Positions 60,882 through 64,000 of a stretch of DNA of 64,000 nt are shown here, piece after piece. Source of the stretch: Ruminococcus sp. OA3 (GTDB lineage: Bacteria; Bacillota; Clostridia; Lachnospirales; Lachnospiraceae); assembly GCF_022440845.1 (NCBI RefSeq), contig NZ_JAKNTO010000001.1, forward strand, positions 1,240,001 to 1,304,000, in the 5' to 3' direction. Below the pieces are notes generated by a model. The model was not told the origin of the DNA. It did no database searches and was given only the letters and a program-made list of their open reading frames with translations. Both the position numbers and the translations under genes were made by a program. Every line of letters begins with the position of its first letter. Position 1 is the first letter of the stretch.

Positions 60882-61917
60882 CATCAAAAGAAACCAGTCA
60901 ACAAACACTTAACAGAGTTCATAATTTCTACATATAAATTTATATAAAGAATTATGAAGAAGGAGGTTAGTCCATTGGGAGAGGTACATAATAACAATCA
61001 ATATGAAAGTGGTATGGCATAGCAATTCCCCGCGAGAAGACCTTTTAATAAGATGAAAAATTGACTTCCATATTTTCGAAAAGAAAAAACAAAGGAAAAA
61101 GCTAAAAGGTATATATATAGCTGGCCTTCATATTGAACATATACCACAAAAAATAATTCGAAGATTATGATATGTAAAGAAATATGATAATCAACATTTT
61201 GAATTATTCCTCAGGAGCAAAAGATGAGACAGTGAAAACATTATAAAGGAATCTGAAAAAATCTAAGGATTCATAGATCGAAAATGAAAGATAAGAGTTA
61301 AGGACAAAATCGGAAGAAGAAATATAGTAAGGAACAAAAGAAAATCTTTATCCCAATATCAGGTATGCGAGACGAGAAATCGGGTATTTGAAGGTGGAAT
61401 TGAACACATCTCAAAATGAAATCAGGAGATAGATGAGATTTTAAGTTATCAGAAATGATATTTAAAGATCTATCAATTCTAATGAAGTCATCAGCGGATA
61501 GAATCAAATAAAGAGAAACTTTCATTCCTGAAAAAGAATTCAGAAGATAGAAGTGAGAAGCTATAATCCGAAGTAGAAGAGAAATAGAATTCAAGGATTT
61601 TAAGTAAGAGAACTTTATAAAGTCACATTTCAATCAAAGCAAATGAGAAGCATATTAAATAATTTCATTTATTTAGAGATAGAGAAAAAATTTAATATGA
61701 GATAAATATATATAACTTCTAAGTAAGATCATCACTTACGAGCAGGGAATATCAGATATTTAAATTTATATAGATAATTGAATATGGAACTATTGATGTT
61801 TCGTAAAGAAGTAAATTAGACATATAAAATTTAAGAGAGAGAGAAGAAAAATTGAATAACGAAGATTCATAAGCAGCCGTTATATCGAAAAATAGATATA
61901 GCGGTTGCTTGTTTTTG
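60882..61917 (+). ncRNA. Candidate large non-coding transcript, AG-rich
   Basis: Between the promoter at 60848 and the terminator at 61871 no frame on either strand encodes a credible protein. The plus strand is strikingly purine-rich, and short hairpins can be drawn (for example CTGAA-AAAGAA-TTCAG near 61530). Near the 5' end AGGAGG (60961-60966) precedes TTG 60975 and a 15-codon frame, MGEVHNNNQYESGMA, ending at 61022. The stretch may be a large structured RNA, a peptide-leader transcript or a decayed element. I could not match it to a known large RNA class. Confidence 0.45.
61871..61917 (+). terminator. Terminator of the gene-less transcript
   Basis: AAGCAGCCGTTATATC / GATATAGCGGTTGCTT pairs over 16 bp with two wobble pairs and is followed by GTTTTT. 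Confidence 0.8.
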
Positions 61918-61995
61918 TACTTTTATATATAATGTATCTAAGAATCGGGTGTGTTTTGTGTGAAAGCCCCGTAAAATTGAAATGGAGTATTGAAT

Positions 61996-62688
61996 ATGGC
62001 TCAGTTCCGAATGAGAGATTTGGAAGAGAATATAGTATATGAAGACCGTGAAATGATTGTGATTAACAAACTGGCAGGAGTGGCGGTACAGAGTGCAAGG
62101 TTCGGGCAGATGGATCTGGAGAGCGCTGTTAAAAATTATTTGTCTGAGAAAAACAGCGGAGGCCCGAATGAGATTCCTTATCTCGGCATTATCCATCGTC
62201 TGGATCAGCCGGTGGAAGGTCTTGTTATTTTCGGAAAGACAAAAAAGGCGGCAAAAGATCTGAGCAGGCAGATTACCGATGGCACATTAGAAAAGTATTA
62301 TCTGACAGTTGTCGAGAATGATAACGTATCGAAGGAAGGCATATTGGAACACTATCTCGTGAAAGATGGCAGAGAAAATCGTTCCAGAGCAGCGGATCAG
62401 CCTGAAAAAAATGCGAAACGGGGGATATTACACTATCGGCTGATAGAACAGCGAAATCTCAGGGCATTAGTGGAGATCAGGCTTTTGACAGGCAGACATC
62501 ATCAGATCCGTGTGCAGATGTCATATGCGGGAATGCCGCTTGCGGGAGATCAAAAATACAATGCCAGGGCAGGGAGTGAACCGCTGGCTTTGTGTGCATA
62601 TAAACTGCAGTGTACACATCCGGCAACAGGTAAAAGAATGAGCTTTCAGATACCGAGAGAGGACCTTGACCGGTATTATAAGGAATAG
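61996..62688 (+). CDS. RluA-family pseudouridine synthase
   Basis: The 230 residues carry the RluA catalytic motif GIIHRLDQPVEGLVIF, with the active aspartate in HRLD and a Gln where many members have Thr (HRLDxxTSG). Later motifs are LEKYYLTVV and LLTGRHHQIRVQ. No S4 domain is present, and the protein is shorter than RluD. GGAG lies 9 bases before ATG 61996; TTG 61990 is less likely. It isomerises uridines in rRNA or tRNA; the target site is unknown. Confidence 0.87.
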   Translation: MAQFRMRDLEENIVYEDREMIVINKLAGVAVQSARFGQMDLESAVKNYLSEKNSGGPNEIPYLGIIHRLDQPVEGLVIFGKTKKAAKDLSRQITDGTLEKYYLTVVENDNVSKEGILEHYLVKDGRENRSRAADQPEKNAKRGILHYRLIEQRNLRALVEIRLLTGRHHQIRVQMSYAGMPLAGDQKYNARAGSEPLALCAYKLQCTHPATGKRMSFQIPREDLDRYYKE

Positions 62689-62716
62689 CAAAAGCTGAAT
62701 AAGAAGGGAGAACGCA

Positions 62717-63862
62717 ATGGGTAAGAAATGTCTGAGCCTTTTACTGGCCGGGTTATTACTGGCAGTTACAATGGGGTGCGGAAAAGATGATTCCGCAAAG
62801 TTAAACGAGGGGGAGGAGCAGACAGAGGAGAAGGATAGCGAGCCGGAGGTTACGAAAGAAAACGAGACGGAAGATACGGGAGTGGAGATTGAGCTGCCGG
62901 ATGAGCAGAAACTGAAGACGGATTATACGACTGTGAAAGGACTGGAACTTACTGCAGCCTCACATATTGCGGTTGTTGTAAAAGGAAAAAAGTCCAATTA
63001 TTGGAAAGCTGTGCAGACCGGTATGCAGCAGGCGATTGATGATCTGAATGAAGAAGCGGGATTCGTCGATGATGACAAAATATATATGACCTTTGAAGCG
63101 CCGGAAGATGAGAGCGATGCGGAAGGCCAGATTAATATAGTGGATGCTGTATTGGCAGAAAATCCCCAGGTGTTATGCCTGGCAGCCATTGATATGGGAT
63201 CCTGTGAGGCACAGCTGGAGACGGCTGAGGAAAATGGAATACCGGTGATCATTCTGGATTCCGGGGTGATGACGGATGAGCTTGTCTATACAGTGTGCAA
63301 AACGGACAACAGGGAGGCGGGAGCGGAAGCAGCACGCCGTTTATGCCAGAGAATTAATGAATCGGGGGAAGTACTGATTGTTGCATCGCAGCATAAAGGG
63401 GAATCCATATCAGAACGGGTGCAGGGATTTTTAAGTGAGGCTCAGGATTCGCACAGCTCAGTAGTGGTTATGGATGTGATTTATGCGGATGATGCAGATG
63501 ATGACAGAAGTGTAAAAGACAGGGTGTTGTCGGTGCTGGAGGAAAGGCCTGACATCAAAGGCATATTTGCAACAGATGAGACAATGGCATCTGAAGTTTT
63601 AGACATTCTGGATACAGAGGAAAATGCAGATATTCTGATGGTGGGATTTGATTCCGGTTCCAGGCAGCAGGAAGCCATCCGAAATGGAAAAGAGTATGGA
63701 ACTGTTTGCCAGAATCCGTTTGGCATGGGATATGCGACGATCACTTCGGCAGCCAGAGCCATTCTGGGGCTGGAGAATGATAAAGTCATCGATGCGGGTT
63801 ATCAGTGGATAGACAGCAGCAACATAGACCAGGAAGAAAATCAGAAATTTTTATACGAGTGA
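62717..63862 (+). CDS. Sugar-binding-like lipoprotein, possible sensor
   Basis: The protein has 381 residues with lipobox VTMGC near residue 21, a long Glu/Lys linker to about 75, and a Peripla_BP_4 domain (HIAVVVKGKKSNYWKAVQTG; FATDETMASEVLDILD). GAAGGGAG precedes the ATG. It is followed after 12 bases by a LacI-type regulator rather than an ATPase. It could be a binding protein for genes beyond the window or a sensor component. Confidence 0.83.
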   Translation: MGKKCLSLLLAGLLLAVTMGCGKDDSAKLNEGEEQTEEKDSEPEVTKENETEDTGVEIELPDEQKLKTDYTTVKGLELTAASHIAVVVKGKKSNYWKAVQTGMQQAIDDLNEEAGFVDDDKIYMTFEAPEDESDAEGQINIVDAVLAENPQVLCLAAIDMGSCEAQLETAEENGIPVIILDSGVMTDELVYTVCKTDNREAGAEAARRLCQRINESGEVLIVASQHKGESISERVQGFLSEAQDSHSSVVVMDVIYADDADDDRSVKDRVLSVLEERPDIKGIFATDETMASEVLDILDTEENADILMVGFDSGSRQQEAIRNGKEYGTVCQNPFGMGYATITSAARAILGLENDKVIDAGYQWIDSSNIDQEENQKFLYE

Positions 63863-63874
63863 GAGTAGGGGAAA

Positions 63875-64000
63875 ATGGCTGGAACGATAAGACAGATAGC
63901 ACAGATTGCCGGGGTTTCCCGCGGAACGGTTGACCGGGCGCTTAATCACAGGGGGCGGATAAACCCTGAGGTAGCCCGGAGAATCTGGGAGATAGCAGAG
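63875..64000 (+). CDS. LacI family regulator, 3' partial
   Basis: Only the first 42 residues lie in the window: GTIRQIAQIAGVSRGTVDRA is the LacI helix-turn-helix. The frame is open to the last base. TAGGGGA precedes the ATG. The protein probably controls the binding-protein gene just upstream and genes beyond the window. Confidence 0.82.
   Translation, partial: MAGTIRQIAQIAGVSRGTVDRALNHRGRINPEVARRIWEIAE

Noticed and set aside
61002-61055. A 17-codon frame MKVVWHSNSPREDLLIR in the candidate RNA
   Set aside because: It looks like the start of a glycosyltransferase, but it stops at once and nothing downstream continues it; probably chance.
61298-61633. A 111-codon minus-strand frame in the gene-less region
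   Set aside because: It is low complexity, rich in Leu, Ile, Ser and Phe, with no ribosome site or motif. It reflects the purine-rich plus strand.
1-64000. CRISPR arrays, rRNA and tRNA genes
   Set aside because: No regularly spaced repeats with unique spacers were seen, and no 16S/23S signatures or tRNA TTCRANY-type arms were noticed. A computed scan would settle tRNAs.

Overview
The window reads as the chromosome of a gut-type Firmicute of the family Lachnospiraceae (Blautia-like; genus not proven). The reasons are Gram-positive sugar lipoproteins with lipoboxes, strong AGGAGG ribosome sites, a class II galactose-1-phosphate uridylyltransferase, a BceRS/BceAB system, a c-di-GMP-I riboswitch ahead of a secreted Ig-like protein, and many CUT2-type sugar importers with AraC or LacI regulators. 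I saw no rRNA, tRNA or CRISPR.

Region by region. (1) 1-7.6 kb: a sugar sensing and uptake locus with a YesN-type regulator (5' end missing), a histidine kinase with almost no extracellular part, a double ABC protein in which every nucleotide-binding motif is lost, then binding protein, ATPase and permease. (2) 7.3-12.6 kb: a MITE-like element, then a LacI regulator divergent from galK-galE-galT, with a dyad exactly filling the promoter spacer. (3) 12.6-18.6 kb: a decayed DUF1801 gene, a BceRS-like two-component pair, TetR plus MFS efflux, and a CwlO/PcsB-like NlpC/P60 hydrolase. (4) 18.7-27.5 kb: AraC, UroD-like protein, CUT2 ABC transporter, second AraC, a decayed binding protein and a second UroD-like protein. 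(5) 27.5-33.1 kb: a MerR regulator with a textbook 19-bp-spacer promoter driving DUF362, ferredoxin-type aldo/keto reductase and flavin reductase genes; then an XRE regulator with twin operators, a degenerate c-di-GMP riboswitch and a second ferredoxin-type reductase. (6) 33.1-42.6 kb: AraC, third UroD-like protein, ChvE/GguAB-like importer, two zinc dehydrogenases and a TIM-barrel isomerase. (7) 42.5-50.7 kb: an AT-rich accessory island with small secreted proteins, an intact c-di-GMP riboswitch and adhesin-like gene, DUF6483, BlaI, and remnants of an AP2/HNH endonuclease and an integrase. Its left part lies between 36-bp direct repeats. (8) 50.7-55.4 kb: BceAB-like ABC genes and an ABC exporter. 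(9) 55.4-58.9 kb: AraC, fourth UroD-like protein and an orphan binding protein. (10) 59-64 kb: a HisC-like aminotransferase, a small export protein, a 1-kb transcribed-looking region without a gene, an RluA pseudouridine synthase, another orphan sugar-binding lipoprotein and the start of a LacI regulator.

The recurring theme, and the best candidate for an undescribed system, is the coupling of UroD/MtaA-fold proteins with AraC regulators and CUT2 sugar uptake. It occurs in four units within 40 kb. All four proteins keep the H-x-C-G metal motif, but the third cysteine ligand known from MtaA appears to be replaced by His, Gln/Glu or His. No corrinoid protein is encoded nearby. Other leads are the ABC pseudo-ATPase in a two-component operon, a duplicated and partly decayed riboswitch cassette, and the possible large non-coding RNA at 60.85-61.92 kb.
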